Assembly (NCBI GenBank): GCA_023818725.1
Contig: JAMWBX010000054.1
Coordinates: 1 to 7,392, forward strand
Direction: 5' to 3'
Length of the DNA: 7,392 bases
From: Candidatus Omnitrophota bacterium
GTDB taxonomy: Bacteria; Ratteibacteria; UBA8468; B48-G9; DTJG01
The translations under genes and the position numbers were made by a program. Of this stretch, positions 7,385 through 7,392 are shown in pieces; the first letter of the stretch is position 1; each line of letters opens with the position of its first letter. Under the pieces are notes generated by a model. It saw only the letters and a program-made list of their open reading frames with translations. It had not been told where the DNA came from and did no database searches.

Positions 7385-7392
7385 ATGGTTGC
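7385..7392 (+). CDS. Possible start of the next operon gene, cut by window edge
   Basis: An ATG at 7385 lies 15 bases after the uvrA stop, with AAAGGA (7369-7374) about 10 bases upstream, a plausible Shine-Dalgarno. Only two full codons (Met-Val) are visible, so the product and even the reality of the gene cannot be judged. No terminator hairpin is seen between the uvrA stop and this point, which fits an operon that continues. Confidence 0.3.

Noticed and set aside
1..7392. Search by eye for CRISPR arrays, tRNA genes, insertion sequences, inteins and defence genes
   Set aside because: No regularly spaced repeats, cloverleaf patterns, terminal inverted repeats or transposase motifs were seen. 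Nearly all bases are accounted for by housekeeping genes.

Overview
The window looks like ordinary chromosomal housekeeping DNA from an AT-rich bacterium. The coding density, 4-base start/stop overlaps and Shine-Dalgarno sites are all bacterial. The gene set (zinc-ribbon coiled-coil protein plus RNase HI family protein, GluRS, CysRS, UvrA) does not fix the lineage. The pairing of the zinc-ribbon protein with an RNase HI family protein recalls poorly cultured candidate phyla such as Omnitrophota, but that is only an impression. I see no mobile element, CRISPR array, tRNA or rRNA gene, phage gene or intein.

Layout: two transcription units diverge from a 194-base intergenic region (987-1180). 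Leftward (minus strand) runs a zinc-ribbon coiled-coil protein (986-264), which overlaps by 4 bases the start of an RNase HI family protein (267 to the window edge). Rightward (plus strand) runs a tightly packed operon: gltX (1181-2629), a small cupin of the D-lyxose/D-mannose isomerase family (2626-3162), cysS (3165-4553) and uvrA (4538-7369). A possible further gene begins at 7385. Successive genes overlap by 4 bases, are separated by 2 bases, and overlap by 16 (or 4) bases, so one polycistronic mRNA is the simplest reading.

Regulation: each direction has a good sigma70/sigmaA-type promoter. The rightward one (TTGACA, 17-base spacer, TACATT) has a perfect 17-base inverted repeat running into its -35 box, a candidate operator. 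The leftward one (TTGACT, 16-base spacer, TAAAAT) lies so close to its start codon that the transcript may have almost no leader.

How the genes fit: gltX and cysS charge tRNAs with glutamate and cysteine, and uvrA is the damage-recognition ATPase of nucleotide excision repair. The sugar isomerase has no obvious pathway link to its neighbours. It sits where the serine acetyltransferase gene cysE lies in the Bacillus gltX-cysE-cysS operon. I found no convincing undescribed system. The points most worth a second look are this embedded isomerase, the palindrome at the gltX promoter and the near-leaderless zinc-ribbon gene.
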